Shown: positions 44,209-53,062 of the stretch, in pieces | Position numbering within the stretch: position 1 is the first letter of the stretch | Layout of the letters: every line of letters starts with the position of its first letter | NCBI GenBank assembly: GCA_025356075.1 | Contig: JANXUT010000032.1 | Span: forward strand, 1 to 60,187 | DNA from: Pseudomonadota bacterium | GTDB taxonomy: Bacteria > Pseudomonadota > Gammaproteobacteria > Steroidobacterales > Steroidobacteraceae | DNA: 60,187 nt | Direction of reading: 5' to 3' | Position numbers and translations under genes: made by a program | The notes under the pieces: generated by a model | Databases searched by the model: none | The model's input: the letters and a program-made list of their open reading frames with translations, nothing else | Told to the model about the DNA's origin: nothing

Positions 44209-46602
44209 GTGTGGCGCGCCGTGAAGCTGCGTACGCGCATCGCTGTCACCTTCCTCGCGCTGCTCGGCGCCGTGATCGGGGCTGCGCTCCTTGCCGTCTC
44301 CGCGGCCAACCAGGCCAACGCCGAGCGCGAAATTTCCCGCCAGCTCGAGGTCGGCCGGCTCGTGTTCGAGCGCGCGCTCGACGGCAACCGCCGCCAGCTG
44401 ACGCAGGCGGCGCAGGTACTCGCGGCGGACTTCGGCTTCCGCGAGGCCGTCGCCACCCACGATGCCGACACGATCGGTTCCGCCCTCGAGAACCACGGTG
44501 CGCGCATCGGCGCGACACTCGTCGAACTCGTCTCGCTCGAGGGCAAGGTCATCGCGACCGCCGGTTCGAACATGCAGGTCGGCGCACCGTTCCAGCATCG
44601 CGAGCTCCTCGAGCAGCGCGACGGCATGGCCGCCCGCGCCGCCATCGCGGTCGAGGGCGGCAAGGTCTACCAGCTCGTGATGCTGCCGATCCGAAGCCCG
44701 CTGCCCGTCGCCTGGATCGTCATGGGCTTCGCGCTCGACGAGGCCTCGGTCAAGGAGCTCGCCTCGGTCACGGGCCTCGACGTCACGCTCGCGATACGCA
44801 CGCCCGGGGGCTGGCACGCGGCGGCGACCTCGCTCGCCGGCTCCACGGTCCGCCAGGCGCTGGCCGAGATTGGCGTCGATTCGCCCGCCGGCACGTCCGA
44901 CCTCCTGACGAGCACGCTGTTGCTCGCGCCGGACGCGGCGGTGCCGGTGACGGCGGTCCTGTCGCGCTCGCTCGCCGAGGCGCGCGAGCCCTTTGACCGG
45001 CTGCGCGAGCGCCTCGTGCTGATCGCGCTCCTCTGCGTGAGCCTGAGCGCGGTCGCCGTGTTCTGGCTCGCCCGCAACATCACGCGCCCGTTGCAGGCGC
45101 TCACCTCCGCGATCGAGGCGATCCGCGGCGGTCGCTACGACGCGCCGCTCGTGGTCGAGCGCCGCGACGAGCTCGGAGCGCTCGCCGAGGGCCTTCAGCT
45201 CATGCAACAGGCGGTGGAATCCCGCGATCGCGACATCCGCACCCTCGCCTACACGGACCGCCTGACCGGGCTCATGAACCGGACGGCCTTCACCGACGCG
45301 CTGGGAGCGGCGCTCGCGCGTCCGGGCCAGGCGGTCGCGGTCGCGCTCATCAACCTGCGGCGCTTTCGCCGGATCAACGAGTGCCTCGGCTATGGGATCG
45401 GTGATGCGGTCCTGAAGCAGGTCGCGGACCGCCTGTCGGAAGCGCCCTCGATGGCGAGTCACTGGGCGCGGGTGGGGGCGGATCACTACGCGGCGTTCAC
45501 GCCGCTCGGACCCGGCGCCTCGCTCGAGCAATGGGGCAGCCAGCTGCTGCAACGGCTCGCGCGGCCGGTCGTGGTGTCCGACCAGCCGATCGACATCAGC
45601 CCGGTCGTCGGGCTCGCCTGCGCGCCGACGGACTCGGGCAACGCGGACGACCTGATGCGCTGCGCGGACCTCGCGATGGAGCGCGCGCGGCGCGAAAACG
45701 TGGCACTGCGCGCCTACGACGCGGGCCTTAGGGTCGCGACGCGCGATCAGCTCTCGCTGCTCGGCGAGCTGCAGCGGGCGATCGACGGGAACGAGCTCGT
45801 GCTCGCGTTTCAGCCAAAGCTCGACCTCCAGTCGGGCGAACTCGTGGGCGCCGAGGCGCTGTTGCGCTGGCGGCACCCGACGCGCGGGCTAATGATGCCG
45901 GGCGCGTTTATACCGTTCGCGGAGCAGGCCGGGTTCATCCGCAAGATCACCCGCTGGGCGCTCCGCGAGGGCACGCTGACCGGCGCCGCCTGGCAGCGCG
46001 CCGGGCGGCCGCTCAACCTGTCGATCAACATCAGCGCCGATGACCTCGCCGACCCGCAGCTCGACAGCCACCTCAGGGACGCGCTCGTGGGCTCCCGGAT
46101 GCCGAGCGAGCTGTTGACGCTCGAGCTCACCGAGAGCGGCTTCATCGGCGACCCCGACCAGGCGCTGATGCGGCTGCACACGCTCAAGACCCAGGGCGTC
46201 ATGCTCTCGATCGACGATTTCGGCACGGGCTACTCGTCCTTGAGCTACCTGACGCGCATGCCGGTCGATGAACTCAAGATCGATCGCAGCTTCGTCTCGG
46301 CGATCGCCGGGAGCCCGGAGGCGACCGCCGTCGTGCAGGCGGCAATCGAGATGGGCCACAGCCTCGGACTATCGATCGTCGCCGAGGGCATCGAGGATCG
46401 GGGCACCGCGGCCGATCTCGCCTCGCTCGGCTGCGACGTGGGCCAGGGCTACGTGTACGCAAAGCCGATGCTGCAGGCGGATTTCGAGGCCTGGCGACTC
46501 GCGCACGACGCGGCGTCCGCGCGCGTGCCGGAAATCCAGCCGACCGACACCGTCGTCACGCGCCTTCGGCCGCGGGCGCGACGCATGCCGCTGCCCGGCT
46601 AG
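44209..46602 (+). CDS. Membrane HAMP-GGDEF-EAL c-di-GMP phosphodiesterase with degenerate GGDEF
   Basis: 797 aa from a GTG. N-terminal TM (RIAVTFLALLGAVIGAALLA), an about 250-residue periplasmic double-CHASE-like sensor, second TM (LVLIALLCVSLSAVAVFWLA), HAMP (ITRPLQALTSAIEAIRGGRY), then GGDEF and EAL. The GGDEF signature reads GADHY (residues 423-427), so cyclase activity is unlikely. The EAL domain keeps GAEALLRWRHP (E549), ESGFIGDP, DDFGTGYSSLSYL and EGIED, so phosphodiesterase activity is expected. Divergent from the cupredoxin/porin pair, suggesting redox- or copper-linked c-di-GMP control. Confidence 0.92.
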   Translation: MWRAVKLRTRIAVTFLALLGAVIGAALLAVSAANQANAEREISRQLEVGRLVFERALDGNRRQLTQAAQVLAADFGFREAVATHDADTIGSALENHGARIGATLVELVSLEGKVIATAGSNMQVGAPFQHRELLEQRDGMAARAAIAVEGGKVYQLVMLPIRSPLPVAWIVMGFALDEASVKELASVTGLDVTLAIRTPGGWHAAATSLAGSTVRQALAEIGVDSPAGTSDLLTSTLLLAPDAAVPVTAVLSRSLAEAREPFDRLRERLVLIALLCVSLSAVAVFWLARNITRPLQALTSAIEAIRGGRYDAPLVVERRDELGALAEGLQLMQQAVESRDRDIRTLAYTDRLTGLMNRTAFTDALGAALARPGQAVAVALINLRRFRRINECLGYGIGDAVLKQVADRLSEAPSMASHWARVGADHYAAFTPLGPGASLEQWGSQLLQRLARPVVVSDQPIDISPVVGLACAPTDSGNADDLMRCADLAMERARRENVALRAYDAGLRVATRDQLSLLGELQRAIDGNELVLAFQPKLDLQSGELVGAEALLRWRHPTRGLMMPGAFIPFAEQAGFIRKITRWALREGTLTGAAWQRAGRPLNLSINISADDLADPQLDSHLRDALVGSRMPSELLTLELTESGFIGDPDQALMRLHTLKTQGVMLSIDDFGTGYSSLSYLTRMPVDELKIDRSFVSAIAGSPEATAVVQAAIEMGHSLGLSIVAEGIEDRGTAADLASLGCDVGQGYVYAKPMLQADFEAWRLAHDAASARVPEIQPTDTVVTRLRPRARRMPLPG

Positions 46603-46712
46603 CGCCGAAACAGGCCACTCTCGGTCGCACGATGCATTGTATGGACCGTCCGCCTCGTGTATCTATGAACGGAATCGTCGAATTGTCTCGCACTGCAGAA
46701 GGGTAGGAAGAG

Positions 46713-48440
46713 TTGGGCAGCACAGTCATCCTCGATCTGTTTGGCGGAGTGGCGCTGCTCCTGTGGGGCCTGCACATGGTCCACAGCGGCATCGTGCGCG
46801 CCTTCGGCGTCGACCTCAGGCGCTGGCTCGGGGTTGGACTGCGCAGCCGGGCGCGGGCGTTCACGGCCGGCGTCGCCGTCACCGGGCTACTGCAGAGCAG
46901 TACCGCGACGGGCCTCATGACCGCATCCTTCGTGACCGGCGGCAGCGTCGAGCTCGCGCCGGCGCTCGCCGTGATGCTGGGTGCGAACGTCGGCACCACG
47001 CTCGTCGTCCAGCTCCTGTCGTTTCACATCTCGGTGGTCACGCCGGTCCTACTCTGCATCGGCGTCATCGCCTTCAAGCGCAGCGGGCGCACGCGCACCC
47101 GCGACCTCGGCCGCGTCGCGATCGGCGTCGCATTGATGCTGCTCGCGCTTCGCATACTCACCGAGGCGCTCGGCCCGGCCGAGACCTCGACCGCCGCCAG
47201 GACCATCCTCGCGGCGATCACCGGCCAGCCGTGGCTTTGCCTGCTCGTCGCGGCCGCGGTGACCTGGGCGGCGCACTCAAGCATCGCGGTGGTGCTGCTC
47301 GTCATGTCGCTCGCGGCGACGCACGTCGTGACGCCAGTTGCCGTGCTCGCCCTCATCCTCGGCGCGAACCTCGGCAGCGCCATCAACCCGCTCATCGAGG
47401 CGAGCCAGCCCGGGAACCCGGCGAGCCAGCGGCTGCCGCTCGGCAACCTGCTGATGCGCGCCGCCGGCTGCCTGCTGGTGCTGCCATTCCTGCGGGTAAT
47501 CGCCGAGTACCTGCCTGCGCTCGACTCAAGCCCCGCACGCGCGGCGGCGGACTTCCACACGGCCTTCAACATCCTCGTCGCCCTCGTCTTCCTGCTGCCG
47601 CTCGATGCGATCGCGACATTCCTGACGCGCTGGCTGCCGGCCCCGCGCACGCCGGTCGATCCGGCGACGCCCCTCTACCTCGACAGCTCGGCGACCGGCA
47701 CGCCGTCGGTTGCCCTCGTCTGCGCGGCACGCGAAGTCCTGCGCATGGGCGACCTGATCGAATCCATGCTGCGCCAGGCGATGACCGCCTTCCTCACCAG
47801 CGATCGCAAGCTCGTCGCCGAGATCAGCCGGATGGACGATGCGGTCGACAGCCTCAACCGCGCGGTGAAGCTCTACGTCACGCGGATCACCCGCGACAGC
47901 CTCGACGACAGCGACGGGCATCGTGCGATGGAGATCGTCTCCTTCGCGATCAACCTCGAGCACGTCGGCGACATCATCGACAAGAACCTGATGGACCTCG
48001 CGAACAAAAAGATCCGCCGCGGCATCTCGTTCTCGCCCGAGGGCGCCGCCGAGCTCGTCGCGTTCCACCAGCAGGTCCTCGACAGCCTGCGACTCGCGGT
48101 CGGCATCTTCATGTCGGGCGACATCGAGGTGGCGCGCCGGCTCGTGGCCGCGAAGGCGCAGCTGCGCGAGACGGAGTTCGCCGCCGCGGAGCGCTATCTC
48201 GTGCGCCTTCGCGATCCGAGCGCCGACACGATCGAGTCGACCTCGCTCGACCTCGACATCCTGCGGGACTTAAAGCGCATCCATTCGCACCTGTGCTCGG
48301 CCGCCTACCCCGTACTCGAGCGCGCCGGGGCGCTCCGGCCGAGCCGGCTGCGCACGACGGGACTCGGCCGCGCGGCGGCCGCGCGCAAGCGCGCGTTCCA
48401 GAATGCACCGCCACCGCCCGCGGGCCCGACGAGCAGCTGA
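46713..48440 (+). CDS. Na/Pi cotransporter family protein with PhoU-like tail
   Basis: 575 aa from a TTG start with GGAAG upstream. Two QSS-type inverted Na/Pi-symporter repeats: TGLLQSSTATGLMTASFVTG with MLGANVGTTLVVQLL, and HSSIAVVLLVMSLAATHV with LILGANLGSAINPLIEA. The C-terminal 200 residues form a cytoplasmic PhoU-like helical domain (MDDAVDSLNRAVKLYVTRIT, INLEHVGDIIDKNLMDLA). Probably sodium-driven phosphate transport in the inner membrane, with PhoU-like regulation. Confidence 0.93.
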   Translation: MGSTVILDLFGGVALLLWGLHMVHSGIVRAFGVDLRRWLGVGLRSRARAFTAGVAVTGLLQSSTATGLMTASFVTGGSVELAPALAVMLGANVGTTLVVQLLSFHISVVTPVLLCIGVIAFKRSGRTRTRDLGRVAIGVALMLLALRILTEALGPAETSTAARTILAAITGQPWLCLLVAAAVTWAAHSSIAVVLLVMSLAATHVVTPVAVLALILGANLGSAINPLIEASQPGNPASQRLPLGNLLMRAAGCLLVLPFLRVIAEYLPALDSSPARAAADFHTAFNILVALVFLLPLDAIATFLTRWLPAPRTPVDPATPLYLDSSATGTPSVALVCAAREVLRMGDLIESMLRQAMTAFLTSDRKLVAEISRMDDAVDSLNRAVKLYVTRITRDSLDDSDGHRAMEIVSFAINLEHVGDIIDKNLMDLANKKIRRGISFSPEGAAELVAFHQQVLDSLRLAVGIFMSGDIEVARRLVAAKAQLRETEFAAAERYLVRLRDPSADTIESTSLDLDILRDLKRIHSHLCSAAYPVLERAGALRPSRLRTTGLGRAAAARKRAFQNAPPPPAGPTSS

Positions 48441-48731
48441 GCCAGCCGCGCGGCCGGTACGGGCCGGGGATTATGTGATCGAGGGTCTTTGGTTCCTGGC
48501 GGCTGGTGTAATATCGATAGGGATCATGGGCCTAGGCGCCCCGGGGGCCGCGTCCAATCGCGGCGGCGCCAACGCCCGGCCGCTGCCCGATGCCTGTGGC
48601 GACCCCGCCCACAATTTTGGCCGGCACGCGCCGATTCGGGTCAACAGGACGGGGGGCACGAGCGTTATATGCGGTTGCGCCGACGCGCACCGTCGGACGG
48701 ATCGACAGACGACGACGCCTGAGGTAACACC

Positions 48732-49334
48732 ATGACTACTCCCCGACTGCGTCCTCTCGCCATTGCCCTGACGGCTGTCGTTGGGCTCGCAGCCACCGGC
48801 AGCGCCCTCGCGAGCCCGGGTGGATTCCACGGTGCCGCGCACGTGGGTGGCTGGAGCCACGGCGGCTGGGGCCACGGTGGCGGCTGGCACGGTGGTTACT
48901 ACGGTGGCTGGCGCGGCGGCTATTACCAAGGCTGGGGATTCTTCGGCGCGGGACTCTTCCTCGCGACGCTGCCGTGGTACTACTCGACCTACTACTGGGA
49001 CGGGGTCCCGTACTACTACGCCGACAGCACCTACTACCGCTGGAACGGCGCGGTCCGGCGGTACGAAGTCGTGACGCCGCCGGCGGGACGTGCTGCGGCC
49101 CCCGCGCAGCCGGCCGTTTCCACCGAGCTCTTCATGTATCCGAAAGGTGGCCAGAACGCGGAGCAGCAGGCCCGCGACAAGTACGAGTGCCACCGCTGGG
49201 CGGCGGACCAGACCGGGTTCGATCCGAGCCAGGCCCGCGGCGGCACGACAGCCGAGGCGAGCGCGGCGAAACGCTCGGACTACGTTCGTGCTGATGCCGC
49301 GTGCCTCGAAGGGCGCAACTACAGCGTTCGGTAG
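48732..49334 (+). CDS. Exported Gly/His/Tyr-rich protein (DUF6515-like)
   Basis: 200 aa; signal peptide to about residue 28 (ALAS). Region 29-75 is rich in Gly, Trp, His and Tyr (HGGWGHGGGWHGGYYGGW). An aromatic patch follows, YYSTYYWDGVPYYYADSTYY, then a conserved globular end: MYPKGGQNAEQQARDKYECH and WAADQTGFDPS, ending with two cysteines that may pair. Similar to periplasmic proteins of unknown function; a cell-envelope role is likely. Confidence 0.83.
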   Translation: MTTPRLRPLAIALTAVVGLAATGSALASPGGFHGAAHVGGWSHGGWGHGGGWHGGYYGGWRGGYYQGWGFFGAGLFLATLPWYYSTYYWDGVPYYYADSTYYRWNGAVRRYEVVTPPAGRAAAPAQPAVSTELFMYPKGGQNAEQQARDKYECHRWAADQTGFDPSQARGGTTAEASAAKRSDYVRADAACLEGRNYSVR

Positions 49335-49361
49335 CGCCGGATGGCGCCAGCGTGATCCATG

Positions 49362-49380
49362 GGCGGCGGCACGCGCCGCC
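49362..49380. terminator. Hairpin between convergent genes
   Basis: GGCGGCG (49362-49368), 5-nt loop, CGCCGCC (49374-49380), in the 54-bp gap between the Gly/His-rich protein gene and the subtilase gene. It could stop transcription from both sides; no U-tract. Confidence 0.4.
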
Positions 49381-49388
49381 GGGGTCGC

Positions 49389-50654
49389 CTACTGGCTGAT
49401 GCACTGCCGCCGATGCAGCATCGAGGCGAGCGCCGTGCACGCGTTCGGGACCGCACCCCAGCCTCCGGTCGGGCCGAGCGTCGCCGGCTCCTGCATCAGC
49501 AGCGTCGTCGCCTCGCGCGCCGACAGGTGCGGCCGCTCGGCGCGCAGCAGCGCCACGAGCCCTGACACCTCGGCGGTCGCGAGCGAACTACCCGAATAGA
49601 AGTCGTAGTGCCCTTCCGGCGCGAGCGAGAGCACCTCGCGGCCCGGCGCATGCACGGTATCCCGGCCGGTATGCCCCGCCTCGATCGCATCGACCGCGAT
49701 GACGCCCTCGATGTCGGTCGGGAAGGAGTTGCGCAGCCCATCGGCCGGAACCGCGCCGACGATGATCATGCCGGCGTCGAGGCCGCGCCGCACCAGCCGC
49801 GTGAGCAAGGGATCGCTCGGGCCGGCGAGGCTCAGGTTGATGATGTCGACGCGCGCGTCGATGGCGGCGGCGAGCGCCTGCGCGAGCGTGAAGGTATTGC
49901 ACACCGCGATCGTGCCGGTGGCCGCGCGCCAGCAGGCCTTATAGGCATAGAGCTGCACATCCGGCGCGACCCCGACGATACCGATGCCGTTGTTGGGTAC
50001 CGCGGCGATGATCCCGGCGACCGCTGTGCCGTGCGCATCCGCCGCAAACGCCCGCGCGTCGGTGTCGACGAAGTTCCGCGCGCGGGTACCGTGCGGCTTC
50101 AGGTCCGGGTGATCGACGTCGACGCCCGTGTCGATGACCGCGAGGCGCACGCCGCCGCCGCGACTCAGGCCGTGCGCCTCGGCGATCGACATCTGCTGCA
50201 CGTTGAGCTGAAGCTTCGCGTAGGGATCGTTGTAGTCGCCGGATTGCGTCTCGAAGGCGAGCAGCGGCTGAGCGGACTCGACCCGCGCGTCGTGCTGGAG
50301 CGCGGCTAGCAGCCGGTCCTGGTTGGCATCGGCCGGCAGCGCGTAGACGAGGCAATGGACGCCGAGTACCGCGATCGGCCAGCTCGAAGTCTCCGTGAGG
50401 TGGTACTCGCCCGCGAGCGCGCGGCTCGTGCGGCGCGCAAGCGTGCCGGCAAGGTAAGGCGTCGAGGAGTCGTAGCCGCGGGCGGTGGAAGCTGCGAAGC
50501 TCGGCGGCGCCATGACGGGATTGCGGACGGTGACGACGATGTAGCGGCGCGGCCCCTCACGCGCGGCCTCCGGCAGCGTCGCGCTCGGCGCGAGCGCCGG
50601 GTTGACCGCGCAAGCAGCGAGACCGAGCGCGAGCAGACACGCGAGCCACTTCAC
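49389..50654 (-). CDS. S8 (subtilisin-like) protease lipoprotein of the ECF sigma operon
   Basis: 421 aa. Lipobox LAAC (C15). Prodomain-like region at about 85-135 ends with LLAALQHDARVESAQPLLAF. Catalytic triad: D175 in LAVIDTGVDVDHPDL, H208 in DAHGTAVAGIIAA, S357 in YSGSSLATAEVSGLVALL. Probably anchored in the periplasm or outer membrane. Third gene of the operon sigma - anti-sigma - protease, with its ATG overlapping the anti-sigma stop. Context suggests it acts on, or is controlled by, the anti-sigma factor. Confidence 0.92.
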   Translation of the reverse strand: MKWLACLLALGLAACAVNPALAPSATLPEAAREGPRRYIVVTVRNPVMAPPSFAASTARGYDSSTPYLAGTLARRTSRALAGEYHLTETSSWPIAVLGVHCLVYALPADANQDRLLAALQHDARVESAQPLLAFETQSGDYNDPYAKLQLNVQQMSIAEAHGLSRGGGVRLAVIDTGVDVDHPDLKPHGTRARNFVDTDARAFAADAHGTAVAGIIAAVPNNGIGIVGVAPDVQLYAYKACWRAATGTIAVCNTFTLAQALAAAIDARVDIINLSLAGPSDPLLTRLVRRGLDAGMIIVGAVPADGLRNSFPTDIEGVIAVDAIEAGHTGRDTVHAPGREVLSLAPEGHYDFYSGSSLATAEVSGLVALLRAERPHLSAREATTLLMQEPATLGPTGGWGAVPNACTALASMLHRRQCISQ

Positions 50655-51349
50655 CGCGGCGGCGTCTCATCGTTGATCGCCGGCTCCACGAACAGCACGC
50701 GCGCATCGGCGCGCAGCGCCGCGACCGTCGGGGCGAGGCGCGCGGGCTCGAAATTGGGATCAATCGAACCCAGCGTGTAGGCGCCCGCATCGCTCGGGCC
50801 GCGCACGATGGTGAGGCTGTCGGCGGCAAGCAAGGCCTTGAGTTCGGCGAGCGTCATGGAGGGCGCGAAGACCGCGCGAATGTGCGAGCCGGTCGCGACC
50901 GGCGGCACGCCCGCCGACAGGGTCACGTAGCGCGGTGCCTCGCCCTCACCGCCCGTGCGGTGCAGCACCGACCCGCCCAGCAAGCCGAGGCCGATGGCCT
51001 GGACGACGACCGCCGCCGCCAGCCACTGCACGGCCGAGCGGCGGCGCAGGAATGACGAGCCGGGTGGAGCTGCTACCCGCGCGGCGGCCGGCGCCTCCCG
51101 GCCGAGCTCGTCGATGCGGGCGAGCGTCTTCGCAAGCCCTGCCTGCGGCGCGTACTCGACCCGGACGTCGGTCTTCAGGAGCGCACGGACCTCGCGCTCG
51201 TGCGCAAGATCGTCGCGGCAGATCGCGCAGTGCTCGAGGTGGCGCGTCACGCGCTCGAAGTCAGCCGTCGGCAGGCGGCCCGCGACGTACCAGGGCAGCA
51301 GGCGCGCAGCCTCCTCCTCGCAACGCGAGCCTTCAAGATCGATGGTCAC
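50651..51349 (-). CDS. Membrane anti-sigma factor with zinc finger and protease-prodomain-like tail
   Basis: 232 aa. The N-terminal ZAS domain has C10 and H37-x3-C41-x2-C44 (TRHLEHCAICRDDL), the zinc-binding anti-sigma signature. One TM helix lies at about 107-128 (AVQWLAAAVVVQAIGLGLLG). The periplasmic part (about 155-225) reads IRAVFAPSMTLAELKALLAA, then GPSDAGAYTLGSI and VAALRADARVLFVEPAI, which resembles I9-type protease prodomains, including that of the neighbouring subtilase. It binds the sigma factor encoded upstream; ATGA overlaps on both sides tie the three genes together. Confidence 0.9.
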   Translation of the reverse strand: MTIDLEGSRCEEEAARLLPWYVAGRLPTADFERVTRHLEHCAICRDDLAHEREVRALLKTDVRVEYAPQAGLAKTLARIDELGREAPAAARVAAPPGSSFLRRRSAVQWLAAAVVVQAIGLGLLGGSVLHRTGGEGEAPRYVTLSAGVPPVATGSHIRAVFAPSMTLAELKALLAADSLTIVRGPSDAGAYTLGSIDPNFEPARLAPTVAALRADARVLFVEPAINDETPPR

Positions 51350-51954
51350 GTGATTCCTCCGCCGCCGGTGCCGGTGCGTTCGCCAAGGATGGTCCGCAGC
51401 TTGCGCCGCGCGTTGAACATGCGCGTCTTAACCGTATTGACCGGGCACTCCATGATCTCGCCGATCTCCTCGCACGAGTGATCGAGGTAGTAGCTGAACT
51501 CGAGCACGAGGCGCTGCTCGAGCGGCAGTTGCGCCAGCGCCCGTTCGAGATACTGCCGCTCCTCGATCGCCTGGATCTCATCGCTCACGGCCGTCTCGCC
51601 GTCGGCGATCTCGAGGGTCATCGCCCGCTGGTGCGTCGCAGCGCGGCGGAACATCTTGAGCGCGCGCCGGTAGGCGATGCCCATGATCCAGGTCGACACG
51701 CGCGAGGCATCGCGGAAATCGCCGGCGCGCTGCCAGACGATCCAGAGGGTATCGTTGATGATCTCCTCGGCGTCCTCGTAGCGGTTCGTCAGGCGCGTGA
51801 GGAAGCGGGCGAGGCGCCGGTGGTAGCGCAGGTAGAGGTCGCGGAACGCATCGCGGTCGCCGCGGCTGATTCTTTGAATCAGTTCGCGTTCCAGGTCGTT
51901 GCCACCCCGCGCAGCGCCGGTGGCATCCGGCTGAAAGTCTATGTTTTCCAACAA
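51346..51954 (-). CDS. ECF RNA polymerase sigma factor (RpoE-like)
   Basis: 202 aa from a TTG start. Sigma region 2: LIQRISRGDRDAFRDLYLRY, FLTRLTNRYEDAEEIINDTL, FRDASRVSTWIMGIAYRRAL. Region 4: LAQLPLEQRLVLEFSYYLDH, SCEEIGEIMECPVNTVKTRM. It directs transcription of an envelope-stress-type regulon, probably including its own operon, when released from the anti-sigma factor encoded immediately downstream. The rare start codon may keep its level low. Confidence 0.94.
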   Translation of the reverse strand: MLENIDFQPDATGAARGGNDLERELIQRISRGDRDAFRDLYLRYHRRLARFLTRLTNRYEDAEEIINDTLWIVWQRAGDFRDASRVSTWIMGIAYRRALKMFRRAATHQRAMTLEIADGETAVSDEIQAIEERQYLERALAQLPLEQRLVLEFSYYLDHSCEEIGEIMECPVNTVKTRMFNARRKLRTILGERTGTGGGGIT

Positions 51955-52057
51955 CTTACACCCAACGTACGGCGGACGCTTGAAGTCTGACAGGGGTTAG
52001 TACCGCGGCGCGAGCGGGAGGTTCACGAATCCCGCCGACCGGGCCCCCCCCCGGGGG

Positions 52058-52831
52058 CTAGAAGCGGATGACGCCCGACAGCGCCAGGACCCCGTCGGCT
52101 GAGGCGTCCTCATAGAGCCGCGCGACGGCGCGGTCGCTGAAATAGCGCGCGAGGTCGATCTCGAAACGGCGTTCGACGAAGGCGAGGCCGACGCTGCCGG
52201 CCCAGTAGCGAACGCCGAACTGGCGGTGCACGTCGTAGTAGCCGACGCCGCCGCTCAGCGCGAGCTTCTCGAGGAGCGGCCAGCGGCCGTTAGCCTCCAC
52301 CGCGAGCGTCGGCTGGTCGCGCGCGAAGCCAAGTCGAGAATAGGCGGTGGTATCGGGCGCATACGACACCGTCAACGCGAGCCTGTCGATGTAGGCAGCC
52401 GTCAGCGCGATCTCGCTGTAGTCGTAGCGGGTCGGGCGCGGATCATCGACGTAGGTGTAGCGCGTGTAGACGACGCGGCCGGTGAAATCCGTGCCGAGGG
52501 CGTGGCTGAAACCGGCGTAGATATCGAGTTCCTTCGAGGCGACGCCCGACGGATACGGATCCACGTTCGAGCCCCACGCGCCCGCGAACCAGCCAAGCGA
52601 ACTCTGGTAGCTGCCGCCGAGCTGGACCGCACCGCCACCGTAGGTCTGCGAGACGCCGCGCAGGATGTAGTTGGTCGTCGCGCCGAGCGACCCGCTCCAT
52701 TGCCCGTCCGCGTGCGCGAGAGGCGAGCCCGCGAGGCCGGCGAGCAGCAGCACCGCGAACGTCGCACGGACGCGACGCGAGCCGCGCGACGCTGGTGTCG
52801 AGGTCGATCGCTCTGCTCTTCGCAACACCAC
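52058..52831 (-). CDS. TorF-family putative outer-membrane porin
   Basis: 257 aa from a GTG at 52831 (GTG 52828 is equally possible), with GGGGAAG upstream. Signal peptide AVLLLAGLAGSPLAHA. The N-terminal barrel signature is SLGATTNYILRGVSQTYGGG followed by FAGAWGSNVDPYPSGVASKE, as in TIGR02001 proteins. The C-terminus ends in a barrel strand, LALSGVIRF. Substrate unknown. A C9/G5 hairpin overlaps its stop codon. Confidence 0.87.
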   Translation of the reverse strand: MVLRRAERSTSTPASRGSRRVRATFAVLLLAGLAGSPLAHADGQWSGSLGATTNYILRGVSQTYGGGAVQLGGSYQSSLGWFAGAWGSNVDPYPSGVASKELDIYAGFSHALGTDFTGRVVYTRYTYVDDPRPTRYDYSEIALTAAYIDRLALTVSYAPDTTAYSRLGFARDQPTLAVEANGRWPLLEKLALSGGVGYYDVHRQFGVRYWAGSVGLAFVERRFEIDLARYFSDRAVARLYEDASADGVLALSGVIRF

Positions 52832-53062
52832 ACGCTTCCCCGTTGCGCACGCGCCGCAGTATACGGGCTCCGTGTCGCCACGGCGGCGACGGCCAGGCGA
52901 AGTGGCGGTGATTGGCTTGCGTTGTTTCAGGGAAGTAGGCCCGGCAGCCTTGATTTCCCGCTCGTGCACCCCGATTGGGACGGGAACTGGGCGCGGACGG
53001 CCCGGTGCCGCATACTTCGAAGGCGGGATGTTCGAGGTTCGGGCGAGCGAAGGAGAGGGAGC

